Shown: piece by piece, positions 9,692 to 18,150 of the stretch
Numbering within the stretch: position 1 is the stretch's first letter
Layout of the letters: the number at the start of each line of letters is the position of its first letter
Source of the DNA: Acidobacteriaceae bacterium
GTDB taxonomy: Bacteria > Acidobacteriota > Terriglobia > Bryobacterales > Bryobacteraceae
Direction: 5' to 3'
Length of the DNA: 42,481 nucleotides
Assembly: GCA_019244055.1 (NCBI GenBank)
Contig: JAFATG010000246.1
Coordinates: forward strand, 1-42,481
The notes under the pieces: generated by a model
The model's input: the letters and a program-made list of their open reading frames with translations, nothing else
The model's database searches: none
Told to the model about the DNA's origin: nothing
Translations under genes and position numbers: made by a program

Positions 9692-10696
9692 TCAGCTCTT
9701 TGTGAAGAAAGTCCTCCAGACTGTGTCCACCATCGCGTGGAGCAGAGCGGAGGATAGCAGCGTGCCGCCCGATCGATACGCAGACCCGTAGAACCAGCCC
9801 GCAATCGAGGCCAGTACAACATAGCGCCAGTTGGGAAAGGGCGCGTGAAGGATATGAAACAGACCAAAGATGCAGCTGGCAAGGAGCTGGCCGCGCCACC
9901 AGGAGCGAAGTGACTTCTCCAGAAGATTTTGAAGGAACCCGCGGAAAAAGAGCTCTTCGAGTACCGCGACGAACAGCAAGATTTCCAGGTAGCGGAGAAG
10001 GAAATCGGCCAGACCGTGCCAGCGCGGATTCCAGGAAGTGAAGCCGAGCACCAGCCCGAGCGGAATGGAAATGGCAGCAAAAAAGATGAAATTTTGAGCT
10101 GCGGCAAACAGCGCTCGCCTGCTGAAGTCGAGTCGATAGCCCAAGTCTGGAAGGGGCCGGATGTAAGTCCAGCTCAGCGCGCCCAAACTGACGAGGAACA
10201 ATCGCGCCATGAAGTCGAGATTCGCCGGAACGTTCCAGATGCCTTTGAAGAGATGGAAGAGAACAATCGGTACTAGCCAGATCGCTACCCAGGCGTCCTG
10301 CCAGTTGAACTTGGCGGCGTCGCGGACGGGAAACACGGAATAGACGAGGAGCACCGGCGCAGCCATCGCGACCAGCCGGACGAGCGCCTGCCAGCGAAAA
10401 TCCGCCGTTCCCGCAACGTAGAGAACATACGGCAGGATTAGCAGCGCGAGAACGATCGCGGCTTTGTACTGCCCTACGATGACTTTTCCTAACAGGCCGC
10501 GGGCGGCAGCCATTGCGGGTGCAATCAGGTAGATCAACAAAAGGAGAAAACAGCCGTAGATAGCCGCAGCGGATGAAAGCGGGAGAGAGTAGCGTTTCAA
10601 ATAACCTGCCGCCACGGGTAAGAACGCTGCGGCCAACCCTGCGATGACACCGGTAAATGGCCAGACTGAGGGCCGGCGTACGGTCGCGATCGACAT
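9692..10696 (-). CDS. CPBP-family intramembrane metalloprotease
   Basis: This polytopic membrane protein has about 334 residues from the ATG at 10696; a GTG at 10732 would add 12. The CPBP/Abi motifs are complete in the C-terminal third: Glu247-Glu248 with Arg252 (EELFFRG), His281 (FGLFHILH), and His320 with Asp324 (LLHAMVDTVW). These form the membrane-embedded metal site of CAAX-type and bacteriocin-immunity proteases. About eight hydrophobic segments are visible. The N-terminal half lacks motifs I recognise. I prefer ATG 10696 because AGGA lies about 12 bases upstream and the sequence before it looks non-coding. It is divergent from the ABC ATPase gene, with hicAB downstream. The substrate is unknown. 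Confidence 0.88.
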   Translation of the reverse strand: MSIATVRRPSVWPFTGVIAGLAAAFLPVAAGYLKRYSLPLSSAAAIYGCFLLLLIYLIAPAMAAARGLLGKVIVGQYKAAIVLALLILPYVLYVAGTADFRWQALVRLVAMAAPVLLVYSVFPVRDAAKFNWQDAWVAIWLVPIVLFHLFKGIWNVPANLDFMARLFLVSLGALSWTYIRPLPDLGYRLDFSRRALFAAAQNFIFFAAISIPLGLVLGFTSWNPRWHGLADFLLRYLEILLFVAVLEELFFRGFLQNLLEKSLRSWWRGQLLASCIFGLFHILHAPFPNWRYVVLASIAGWFYGSAYRSGGTLLSSALLHAMVDTVWRTFFTKS

Positions 10697-10746
10697 CAAT
10701 ATTTCGATCCTAGGAAACTTGACCAGGAGCACCCGGGCGCGCTATG

Positions 10747-10759
10747 TAGTATCCTACTA
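10747..10759. promoter_or_regulatory. Inverted repeat TAGTA-TCC-TACTA upstream of ABC ATPase
   Basis: A perfect 5-base inverted repeat with a 3-base spacer ends 5 bases before the ATPase start. Its position between two divergent genes suggests an operator, possibly for the PadR protein encoded further along the unit. A similar AT-rich palindrome (CTATATAG) sits just before that PadR gene near 13271. The regulatory link is inferred. Confidence 0.35.
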
Positions 10760-10764
10760 TCAGG

Positions 10765-11532
10765 ATGCTGGAAGTTCGATCTCTCACGAAGTGCTACAGC
10801 TCGGTTCCGGCAGTAGACAACGTCAGCTTTAGCATCCGACCGGGCGAGGTGCTCGGCTACCTCGGGCCGAACGGTTCAGGCAAAAGCACCACCGTCAAAG
10901 TCATCACCGGTCTGCTCGAGCCCACGGCGGGCACGGTCTTGTTCAAAGGCACCAAGATCACCGACGATCTCGCTGCGTATAAACGCCTGGTCGGATATGT
11001 GCCGGAAGAAGCGAATCTGTACCCGTTTCTCTCCGGGCTCGAATATCTCGAGCTTGTGAGCCGTCTCCGCAGTCTACCCACACACCTAAGCGCTAAGCGG
11101 TCGGAGGCTCTGCTGGAGCTGTTCGCCATGCACCCCCACCGCCACACGTCGATTTCGGCTTACTCGAAGGGCATGCGGCAGCGCATTCTGCTGATCGCGG
11201 CCCTTCTGCACAACCCCGAGCTCATCATCTTCGATGAGCCTTTGTCTGGACTCGATGTGACGTCTGCGCTGATCTTTCGCAAGCTTGTTTCGGCACTTAG
11301 CCGCGAAGGCAAGATAATTTTCTACTGCTCTCACGTGCTCGAAGTCGTGGAGAAAGTGTGCTCGCACGTCATCATTCTTCAGAGAGGCAAACAAGTAGCC
11401 TATGGCACGATCGAAGACCTGAAGCGTTTCCAATCGATGCCGTCGCTGGAAGCAGCATTCTCGAATCTTGTCCAGGAAGTGGATACCGAACAATCAGCCC
11501 ACGCGATTGTCGACGCGGTGATCAGCCGATGA
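10765..11532 (+). CDS. ABC transporter ATP-binding protein
   Basis: This 255-residue ATPase subunit has a complete nucleotide-binding domain: Walker A GPNGSGKST from residue 34, signature YSKGMRQR at 133-140, Walker B LIIFDEP at 153-159 and the switch histidine in SHVLEVVEK. It resembles the ABC-2-type drug or antibiotic exporter ATPases (CcmA-like). A short tail after the ATPase domain has no clear motif. The downstream membrane protein starts on the overlapping ATGA, so the two very probably form one transporter. The substrate is unknown. The 5' leader is very short and contains an inverted repeat. Confidence 0.92.
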   Translation: MLEVRSLTKCYSSVPAVDNVSFSIRPGEVLGYLGPNGSGKSTTVKVITGLLEPTAGTVLFKGTKITDDLAAYKRLVGYVPEEANLYPFLSGLEYLELVSRLRSLPTHLSAKRSEALLELFAMHPHRHTSISAYSKGMRQRILLIAALLHNPELIIFDEPLSGLDVTSALIFRKLVSALSREGKIIFYCSHVLEVVEKVCSHVIILQRGKQVAYGTIEDLKRFQSMPSLEAAFSNLVQEVDTEQSAHAIVDAVISR

Positions 11533-13256
11533 AACCTGCATATTCTTCCTCCGCTGATCCGTTCCGAACACTCGTGCGGCATTTCGTTCGTCGCCTGTTT
11601 GCCAGCGAGGACGAGCAAGGAAGCAGCAGCATGGGCCTTGGGCTCGGCGCCGTTCTCGCCATCCTCGCCTCGCCTGGCGCATTCGCATCCATTTTCCTCT
11701 TGGACAAGTACTCGACCCTTTTGCAGTGGCTGCGCCACATTCGAATCGATCCGATCAGAGCATCTGTTTCCGACGAGTACTTCTTCGTCGTCCTCTCAAT
11801 GACCATCACCGGTTTGGTCATGGTCCTTCGTTGGAACCGGCTGTTGCCCGATCGGCGCGACTTCGCAAACCTCGCGATTTTGCCAATCCCGATCCGCAGC
11901 ATCTTTCTCGGAAATTTCGTGGCACTGTTCGGGCTCGCTGTCCTGTTCGCACTCGATGTAAATGGCGTATCGGTGTTTCTGTTCCCGCTTTTCGTGACTC
12001 TCAGCAACGGAACTACTGCCGCGTTTCTAGGCGTCGGCGTCAGCCATCTCGCGACCGTCCTCCTAGCCAGCCTCTTCAGCTTCTTCGCCGTGTTTGCGCT
12101 GGTCGGATTGATGATGCTGGTCGTGCCGAAGCGAATCTTCGCAGCGGTTTCGATTCTGGTTCGCGTTCTTCTTGTGATTTCGCTGTTGACAGAGTTCCTG
12201 TCGAACCTTTTCTTACAGTTGTTCGCCGGACGCCTGCCGGGTTATGCCGGAAACTATGTTCGTTTGCTGCCCTCGTTCTGGTTTCTCGGCATCTACGAAA
12301 GAATGCTCCGCATCGCCAAACCAGAAATGGCGGAACTGGGCAGAGAAGCGCTCCTGGCGCTGGCGGCGGCTATCGTTGTCGCGATCCTCGCCTACATGCT
12401 CTGTTATCGAAGATATTTTCTGCGCCTTTCGGAGACTCTCGAAACGATCGGTAGCGGCCGTCACGCTCTCAGGCTGCATGTCCCGGAGTGGGTTGCCGTC
12501 CACCTCTTTCGCTCACCGTTCGAATGGGGCTGCGACAGCTTCGCTCTGAAGGTGCTGATGCGCAGCGAACAGCATCTGATGTTTTTCGGCGCTTACCTGG
12601 GTATCGGGTTAGTCATGGTCGCGCAGACCAGCGTTGATGCAATGGCCGCTGGTGGCGCGGACCCGACGGTTCCGAAGGCGGGATATCTCGCCATCCCGTT
12701 GATGATCGCGTTCTTCATACTCAGTGGCTTGCGGTTTGTGTTTGACATCCCGGCGGCGCTGAATGCTAACTGGGTCTTTCGGACGACAGTCGAGGAGCCT
12801 AAGCCGGACCCTCGGCGAATTGCGCTTCGATTCATGCTGCTGGCCGTCTTGCCCTGGGAAATAGCTGTCCTGCTCCCCATCACGAATCACCTCTTTGGAT
12901 GGGAAACCGCGTTGGTGCACACGGCAGTAGTCGTGGCATTGAGCATTCTTTTCGCGAACATCATGCTGGTGCGCTTCCGAAAAATCCCTTTCACTTGCAG
13001 TACCCAGCCCGAGGTCAAACGCCTGCTCTTTCGGATCATCGGATCGGTGTTTGTGGTGTTGCTGATTGTGCCGATGCTGGCGGAAATCGAGCGCTGGATG
13101 CTCATCAATCCCATCCGTTTGACCGGATTCGCCCTGGCGCTTGCTGGCTGCTGGTACTGGCTCTACCGATACCGGCGGGAAATGCTGCCAAATGAGACGT
13201 CATTGACGTACGAAGATGGGCCGCCGCCCGCTTTCGAACTCCTGAAGCTGGCCTAA
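11529..13256 (+). CDS. Large polytopic membrane protein, ABC transporter partner
   Basis: I choose the ATG at 11529, which overlaps the ATPase stop by 4 bases; the frame is open further upstream but lies inside the ATPase gene. The resulting protein is 575 residues with roughly twelve hydrophobic segments in two groups, separated by a hydrophilic stretch around the middle (RYFLRLSETLETIGSGRHAL). There is no periplasmic core domain and no FtsX signature. Tight coupling to the ATPase makes it the likely permease. I do not recognise a named permease family with confidence; the layout is closest to ABC-2-like exporters. A PadR gene follows after 24 bases. Confidence 0.8.
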   Translation: MKPAYSSSADPFRTLVRHFVRRLFASEDEQGSSSMGLGLGAVLAILASPGAFASIFLLDKYSTLLQWLRHIRIDPIRASVSDEYFFVVLSMTITGLVMVLRWNRLLPDRRDFANLAILPIPIRSIFLGNFVALFGLAVLFALDVNGVSVFLFPLFVTLSNGTTAAFLGVGVSHLATVLLASLFSFFAVFALVGLMMLVVPKRIFAAVSILVRVLLVISLLTEFLSNLFLQLFAGRLPGYAGNYVRLLPSFWFLGIYERMLRIAKPEMAELGREALLALAAAIVVAILAYMLCYRRYFLRLSETLETIGSGRHALRLHVPEWVAVHLFRSPFEWGCDSFALKVLMRSEQHLMFFGAYLGIGLVMVAQTSVDAMAAGGADPTVPKAGYLAIPLMIAFFILSGLRFVFDIPAALNANWVFRTTVEEPKPDPRRIALRFMLLAVLPWEIAVLLPITNHLFGWETALVHTAVVVALSILFANIMLVRFRKIPFTCSTQPEVKRLLFRIIGSVFVVLLIVPMLAEIERWMLINPIRLTGFALALAGCWYWLYRYRREMLPNETSLTYEDGPPPAFELLKLA

Positions 13257-13280
13257 AAAGAGGTAGAATTCTATATAGGT

Positions 13281-13589
13281 ATGGTTGACTCCGCCAAACT
13301 CTCCCACACAGCCGCGCTGATCCTGCAAACCATCGATCAAGGCTTCAGTTACGGGTTCGACATCATGGATGAGACTGGCTTGCCGAGCGGCACCGTGTAT
13401 CCGGCGCTGCGGCGAATGGAACGCGAGGGACTCATCTCTTCGGAGTGGGAATCAGAGAAAAAAGCCACCGCTGAGCAGCGGCCTCCGCGAAAATATTATC
13501 GGATTACGCGCGCCGGTTCAGAAGTGCTCGAACTGTCACAAAAGCGCTATCCGTTATTGATCCGCCTGGTTGCTAAATCGCGTCGCTGA
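13281..13589 (+). CDS. PadR-family transcriptional regulator (short)
   Basis: This 102-residue winged-helix protein shows the core PadR pattern: HTAALILQTIDQGFSYGFDI, then GTVYPALRRMEREGLISSEW and RKYYRITRAGSEVLE. It lies 24 bases after the membrane protein gene and 9 bases before the next gene, in a same-strand unit. Family knowledge suggests it represses its own transporter genes. The start ATG is preceded by an AT-rich CTATATAG palindrome, which could be an internal operator or promoter. The usual Shine-Dalgarno sequence is weak. Confidence 0.9.
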   Translation: MVDSAKLSHTAALILQTIDQGFSYGFDIMDETGLPSGTVYPALRRMEREGLISSEWESEKKATAEQRPPRKYYRITRAGSEVLELSQKRYPLLIRLVAKSRR

Positions 13590-13598
13590 GGAGCGAGT

Positions 13599-15083
13599 AT
13601 GCAAGAGAATCTGAAGCGTCCTTTATCCGTCATCGCATGTAGCAGGCTCATCGGCGGTGTCGCGCTTTTGGTTCCTGCCGAACAACGCGAGGAGTGGAAA
13701 CAGGAATGGCTTGCGGAGATCTGGCATCGCTGGCAATTTCTCCACCATGCTGGGATTTGGGACTGGCTCGAAGCGTGCCGCCTGGTCTGGAACTGCTTGG
13801 GCGCGTTCCCCGATGCTGCCTGGCACTTCAGTTCGGACCACCCGGTTCAGAACCGGATCCGGGAATACGTCCGGTCACCGTGGACGTGTCTGGGATTTTT
13901 GGGAGCCGCCCTACTCGTCCTAACCTATGTAAGTTCCGGTTTGCCGGCTACTCGCGCCCTATTCGGATTCGGGGCGAACCATGGGCCGGGAAGGATGCTC
14001 TACATCTGGAGGCATCCAATCTCGGGCGGGGGCGATAAGGGGCTTCCCTCCGACGTGGCTCCGGCTTGGGCGCAGCACAGTGCCTTGCTTGATAGCGTCT
14101 CGGCTTTCACGGTCAGCTACCAACCGGGTTTTGCTGGAAGCTCTCATCCGCCCGCGCTTCTCATACATTCCGATCCCAGTCTCTTTCGAGTACTGCGAGT
14201 CGCACCCGCTCTCGGAGCATTTCCTTCTCAAGGCATCGTGCTCTCTGACGAAATTTGGCGCTCGTTCTTCCAACGCGATCACCGGATCATCGGATCGAAG
14301 GTGCAGATCGGAGCCGACTCGTATGTGATTGCGGCCGTGCTGCCACGCGGCTTTCGATTCCTTTCCCGCGAACCGGCTATCTATTTGGTCACCCCGTATC
14401 TCGGGCTGAAACCCACAATGGTTATGGCGAGGGCGAAGCCCGGCATCTCGCAAAGCAAGATGGATAAGGAACTGACACGCATCGCCGAGGTTTCCACCTA
14501 TTACTTTTTCCAATCGGAGCTGCGCTACTCCTACGTTGACGATGAGATCCACACGCCGCTCAGCATCTTCGCGGTCGCCGTGTTCGCCTGCGGCTTTCTT
14601 GCTTTCGCGGCATCGCGCATCCGCATCCGCCGTTTGCGCGGCGCGTTCCAGCCAGGGTCGCGCAGTGCCATGGTCCGCCGGGGCGCCTTCTTCTTCGCCA
14701 AAACCGCCCTGGCGCTCGCGTTTGTGTTCACGGCCGCGCTCGAATGGTTGCGTCCGGAATCTGCCATTCTCTACGGGTCCAGAGATCCCGCCAGCGGTCC
14801 GTTCCTGCTGTGGCTCTACATCCTTGGCGCCATGGGTGTGTTCTTCTGGTCTCTAGCGGATCAACGGGCGCGGTGCCGGGTATGCCTGCGTTTGCTCTGC
14901 TTCCCGGTGCGCATCGGCTGTCCGGGATGCCTGCTCCTTGACTGGTCCGGAACCGAGTTGCTCTGCACGGAGGGCCATGGGTTCCTGCATGTCCCTCACC
15001 TCGCTCCAAGCTGGGAAGAGGAGTCCGGGCAATGGATCTCGCTCGACGAGTCCTGGAAAGAGCTATTCGCGGAACACAGGTAG
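13599..15083 (+). CDS. Orphan periplasmic-core-like membrane protein with C-terminal zinc ribbon
   Basis: This 494-residue protein combines parts rarely seen together. A helical Trp-rich N-terminus (EQREEWKQEWLAEIWHRW) resembles the leader of acidobacterial permeases. A membrane segment follows at about 96-113. Residues about 160-300 look like a MacB-type periplasmic core (GIVLSDEIWRSFF, IGSKVQIGADSYVIAAVLP). Three more membrane segments lie near 321-338, 363-383 and 402-421. The tail carries a Cys4-like ribbon (Cys426/Cys429 and Cys441/Cys444) with Cys456, His460 and His464 beyond. There is no FtsX signature or ATPase. It is co-transcribed with PadR (9-base gap, GAGG before the ATG). I infer a sensor or accessory subunit for the upstream ABC unit. 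The function is not established. Confidence 0.7.
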   Translation: MQENLKRPLSVIACSRLIGGVALLVPAEQREEWKQEWLAEIWHRWQFLHHAGIWDWLEACRLVWNCLGAFPDAAWHFSSDHPVQNRIREYVRSPWTCLGFLGAALLVLTYVSSGLPATRALFGFGANHGPGRMLYIWRHPISGGGDKGLPSDVAPAWAQHSALLDSVSAFTVSYQPGFAGSSHPPALLIHSDPSLFRVLRVAPALGAFPSQGIVLSDEIWRSFFQRDHRIIGSKVQIGADSYVIAAVLPRGFRFLSREPAIYLVTPYLGLKPTMVMARAKPGISQSKMDKELTRIAEVSTYYFFQSELRYSYVDDEIHTPLSIFAVAVFACGFLAFAASRIRIRRLRGAFQPGSRSAMVRRGAFFFAKTALALAFVFTAALEWLRPESAILYGSRDPASGPFLLWLYILGAMGVFFWSLADQRARCRVCLRLLCFPVRIGCPGCLLLDWSGTELLCTEGHGFLHVPHLAPSWEEESGQWISLDESWKELFAEHR

Positions 15084-15094
15084 CTGATCGACTT

Positions 15095-16948
15095 CTATTC
15101 GACGGTAACGCTTTTGGCGAGATTCCGCGGCTGATCCACGTCACAGCCACGGCGGACGGCGATATGGTACGCGAGTAACTGCAAAGGAATCATCTCGAGC
15201 AGCGGCAGCAGCAGCTCGCGGGTCACGGGGATCGGGATCAGATAGTCTGCCATTTTCGCGACTTCTTCATCGCCTTCGCAGGCAACCGCAACTACAACGC
15301 CGCTCCGCGCCTTCACCTCTTGGATATTCGAAAGCGTCTTTTCGTAATGGATCCGGCTCTCTTCCGATTCAGGATCGCGCGTGGCAAGCACCACAACCGG
15401 AAGATTCTCGTCGATCAGCGCGTTGGGGCCGTGCTTCATCTCTCCCGCCGGATAGCCTTCGGCGTGAATGTAGGAAATCTCTTTCAGCTTCAACGCACCT
15501 TCAAGAGCAATGGGATAGTGAATCCCGCGGCCGAGATACAGAAAATCCTGCGCGCGGAACAGATTCTTCACCAAGTCGTCATAAATGTCGTCTCGAGCGA
15601 GAACCTGCTCCAATTTTCCGGGAATCTGGGAGAGTTCGTGGACAAGTTTGGCGGAGCAGTCCGCACTCAATGTCTCTCGCACTTGCCCCAGATACATGCC
15701 CAGCAGGACCAGAGCCGTGATCTGCGAAGTGAAAGCTTTGGTGGAAGCCACTCCGATCTCGGGCCCAGCGTGCGTCATCAGCGTTCCTGCCGCTTCACGC
15801 GTAATCATCGAGCCCACCACATTACAGATCGCCAGTGTTTTCGAACCCTTATGCTTCGCTTCGCGCTGCGCGGCCAGTGTGTCGGCTGTTTCGCCCGATT
15901 GCGAAATCACGATCGTCAGGGTATTCGGCTGAATGATTGGATCGCGATACCGGAACTCGCTTCCGTAATCAACTTCCACCGGCAAGCGTGCCAATCGCTC
16001 GATAATGAACTTTCCGGCAAGTCCGGCATGCCAACTGGTTCCGCACGCCACAATCTTGACCTGCTGGAATGACCGGAAGTCCGCTTCGGAGATATCGACT
16101 TCATCGAGAAACACGCGCCCGCTCTCGAGACCGATCCGGCCCAGCATAGTGTCGCGAATCGCGCGCGGCTGCTCAAAGATCTCTTTGAGCATGAAGTGCT
16201 TGTAGCCGCCCTTTTCGGCCATGATCGGGTCCCACAGAATGTGAGAAACCGCTCGACGCACAGTGCGGCCGTCGAAATCGGTGAGGTGAACTCCGTCGGG
16301 TGTGAGTACCGCCACATCGCCGTCGTTGAGAAAGATCATGTCGCGCGTGTGACTGAGCAGCGCGGGAACATCGGAAGCCACAAAGAACTCGTCCTGCCCG
16401 AGCCCGACAACAACCGGCGGCCCGGAACGGGCGGCTACGATCTTCTCCGGATCGCTGGCAGCTATGACGCTGATGGCAAAGACACCACTGATTTGCTTTA
16501 GCGCGGCGCGGACCGCGTGTTCCAGGTTGCCGTTCAGATGCTTTTCAATTAGGTGCGCAATGATTTCGGTATCTGTTTCCGTGACGAAGGTGTGTCCTTC
16601 CGCCGTGAGCTGCTTGCGCAGTGCGAGGTAATTCTCGACGATGCCATTGTGTACAACGACAATCTGGCCCTGGCAGTCACGGTGAGGGTGCGCGTTCTCC
16701 TCGGTCGGACGCCCGTGGGTGGCCCATCGGGTGTGGCCAATCCCATACGAACCCGACAGCGGCTTTGTGCGGATCGCCTCCTCAAGGTTGCGCAGCTTGC
16801 CTGACGCGCGACGCACATCGAGGCATTTGTCCTCCCTGAGAACGGCAACTCCCGCTGAATCATAGCCGCGGTATTCCAGTCGCCGCAAGCCATCCACAAT
16901 GACCGGTACCGCTTCGCGGTTACCGATATACCCTACAATTCCGCACAT
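15095..16948 (-). CDS. glmS: Glutamine--fructose-6-phosphate aminotransferase (isomerizing)
   Basis: This 617-residue enzyme makes glucosamine-6-phosphate from fructose-6-phosphate and glutamine, the entry step to peptidoglycan and LPS amino sugars. The N-terminal glutaminase domain starts at Cys2 ([20 protein letters not shown]) and includes [15 protein letters not shown] and [10 protein letters not shown]. Two SIS sugar-isomerase domains follow ([42 protein letters not shown]), ending in the conserved LAKSVTVE. The length is typical. It sits 20 bases downstream of purS on the same strand. That gap is far too short for a glmS ribozyme, so control must lie upstream of purS or act in trans. 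It converges on the zinc-ribbon gene with an 11-base gap. Confidence 0.98.
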   Translation of the reverse strand: MCGIVGYIGNREAVPVIVDGLRRLEYRGYDSAGVAVLREDKCLDVRRASGKLRNLEEAIRTKPLSGSYGIGHTRWATHGRPTEENAHPHRDCQGQIVVVHNGIVENYLALRKQLTAEGHTFVTETDTEIIAHLIEKHLNGNLEHAVRAALKQISGVFAISVIAASDPEKIVAARSGPPVVVGLGQDEFFVASDVPALLSHTRDMIFLNDGDVAVLTPDGVHLTDFDGRTVRRAVSHILWDPIMAEKGGYKHFMLKEIFEQPRAIRDTMLGRIGLESGRVFLDEVDISEADFRSFQQVKIVACGTSWHAGLAGKFIIERLARLPVEVDYGSEFRYRDPIIQPNTLTIVISQSGETADTLAAQREAKHKGSKTLAICNVVGSMITREAAGTLMTHAGPEIGVASTKAFTSQITALVLLGMYLGQVRETLSADCSAKLVHELSQIPGKLEQVLARDDIYDDLVKNLFRAQDFLYLGRGIHYPIALEGALKLKEISYIHAEGYPAGEMKHGPNALIDENLPVVVLATRDPESEESRIHYEKTLSNIQEVKARSGVVVAVACEGDEEVAKMADYLIPIPVTRELLLPLLEMIPLQLLAYHIAVRRGCDVDQPRNLAKSVTVE

Positions 16949-16968
16949 AAAAACTCAGGTAGCCCGAT

Positions 16969-17214
16969 TCACTCCAAAATCTCGACACGATAATCCTCGA
17001 TGACCGGATTCGAGAGCACGTCCTTCGCTATTGTGTCCAGCACTTGAACGGCCGAATCGTGTGGGGTGCCCTCGGCCACGCCGATTTCGAAGTATTTTCC
17101 CTGCCGGACCGAGGCGATCTCACGGTGACCCAGTTTGTTGAGCGCAGAGCAGATAGTCTGCCCCTGCGGATCAAGGACTGTTGGCTTCATGGAGACGTAC
17201 ACGCGCGCTTTCAT
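16969..17214 (-). CDS. purS: Phosphoribosylformylglycinamidine synthase subunit PurS
   Basis: This 81-residue protein matches PurS, the small subunit that bridges PurQ and PurL in step four of purine synthesis: MKARVYVSMKPTVLDPQGQT, then LGHREIASVRQGKYFEIGVA. I place the start at ATG 17214, the conserved family start, not at an upstream in-frame codon near 17250. A GAAAGA site lies just ahead. purQ and purL are not in the window. It is followed by glmS after 20 bases, so both glutamine-dependent pathways may share a transcript; purB lies nearby on the opposite strand. Confidence 0.95.
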   Translation of the reverse strand: MKARVYVSMKPTVLDPQGQTICSALNKLGHREIASVRQGKYFEIGVAEGTPHDSAVQVLDTIAKDVLSNPVIEDYRVEILE

Positions 17215-17223
17215 TGATCTTTC

Positions 17224-17250
17224 ATTGTAGGGCTTGAATAAAGCAAACAA
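17224..17250 (-). promoter_or_regulatory. Candidate sigma-70-like promoter for purS-glmS
   Basis: On the minus strand TTGTTT (17250-17245) and TACAAT (17229-17224) are separated by 15 bases, slightly short of the ideal 17. The -10 box lies about ten bases before the purS ATG, which would give a very short leader. This is a visual match only. Confidence 0.3.
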
Positions 17251-17339
17251 TTGGAGCAGAATTTGTTTAAATGCGCTCTGTTATAACCGATGAGTTAGGC
17301 AGGTTTGCTTGGACCTTGCTGGCGGGGGACTGACCTATC

Positions 17340-18113
17340 GTAAAGCTGTGCATTTTGGCGAGCAGTAGCGCGGGAAATTCCGTTTTCATCGCGACGGAAC
17401 GAACCCGTGTGCTGGTTGACGCCGGACTGAGCCGCCGGGAAATCACGAGGCGCCTGGCCGCGATCGGCGAGGATGTGGCCAATCTCACCGCGATTCTGAT
17501 TACGCACGAGCACAGTGATCACACCTGCGGGCTGGCGACGCTCTCCAAAGCGAGACAAGGCAAAATGCCCGTTTATTCGACTCATGGGACAGCGAGATAC
17601 CTGGAATGGGGGGCGTGCCTGGGAACTTGCGAGACCTTCCAGGCCGGCTGCGGTTTCTCGATCGGCGATTTCGATGTGACGAGCTTCACTATTCCGCACG
17701 ACGCCGCGGATCCCGTCGGCTTCACTCTTTCGGCACAAGGAATCAAGATCGCGATCGCGACCGATCTCGGATATGTTCCTGATTCCCTTCGGTTCCATCT
17801 GCGCAATACCGATATCGTGCTACTCGAAGCAAACCACGATCTCGAGATGCTTCGTGTCGGACCTTACCCTTGGTCGGTCAAACAGCGCGTCATGAGCCGC
17901 CGGGGACATCTCTCCAATGAAGTTGCCTGCGCATTCATTCACGATGACCTTGATTCGCGTGTTTCCACTCTGATCCTGGGGCACATCAGTGAACACAACA
18001 ATCACCCCGAACTGGTGAGAAATCTGGCTGCACGGGCACTCAACGGACGCACCTTGCTCACCAGGCTTGTGGTCGCGCAACCGGGTGAGCAGTCGGAAGT
18101 CTTCTGCTACTGA
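17340..18113 (+). CDS. MBL-fold metallo-hydrolase, YycJ/WalJ-like, with unusual start
   Basis: This is a metallo-beta-lactamase-fold enzyme of about 257 residues. The motif LITHEHSDHTCGL supplies the HxHxDH metal ligands, and SFTIPHDAADPVGFTL, IATDLGYV and LILGHISEHNNHPE supply the later ones. It belongs to the YycJ-like group, thought to be exonucleases acting on DNA. The conserved N-terminus of the group (MKLCxLxSGSxGNS) corresponds here to codons at 17340-17381, reading KLCILASSSAGNS, but the codon in the Met position is GTA, and no ATG or GTG lies between it and the stop codon at 17331. A TTG at 17355 is the nearest accepted start and would remove five conserved residues. A G-rich site precedes 17340. 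It is divergent from purS, with purB 37 bases downstream. Confidence 0.85.
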   Translation, partial: VKLCILASSSAGNSVFIATERTRVLVDAGLSRREITRRLAAIGEDVANLTAILITHEHSDHTCGLATLSKARQGKMPVYSTHGTARYLEWGACLGTCETFQAGCGFSIGDFDVTSFTIPHDAADPVGFTLSAQGIKIAIATDLGYVPDSLRFHLRNTDIVLLEANHDLEMLRVGPYPWSVKQRVMSRRGHLSNEVACAFIHDDLDSRVSTLILGHISEHNNHPELVRNLAARALNGRTLLTRLVVAQPGEQSEVFCY

Positions 18114-18150
18114 TCTCGCAGCGCTTCCTTCTCTAGGACAATAGTGTTGA

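Noticed and set aside
11358-11528. Upstream extension of the ABC membrane-partner frame
   Set aside because: It lies wholly inside the ATPase gene; the ATGA overlap at 11529 is the natural start.
16949-16968. Possible glmS ribozyme upstream of glmS
   Set aside because: Only 20 bases separate purS and glmS, too little for the ribozyme, which is also typical of Firmicutes.
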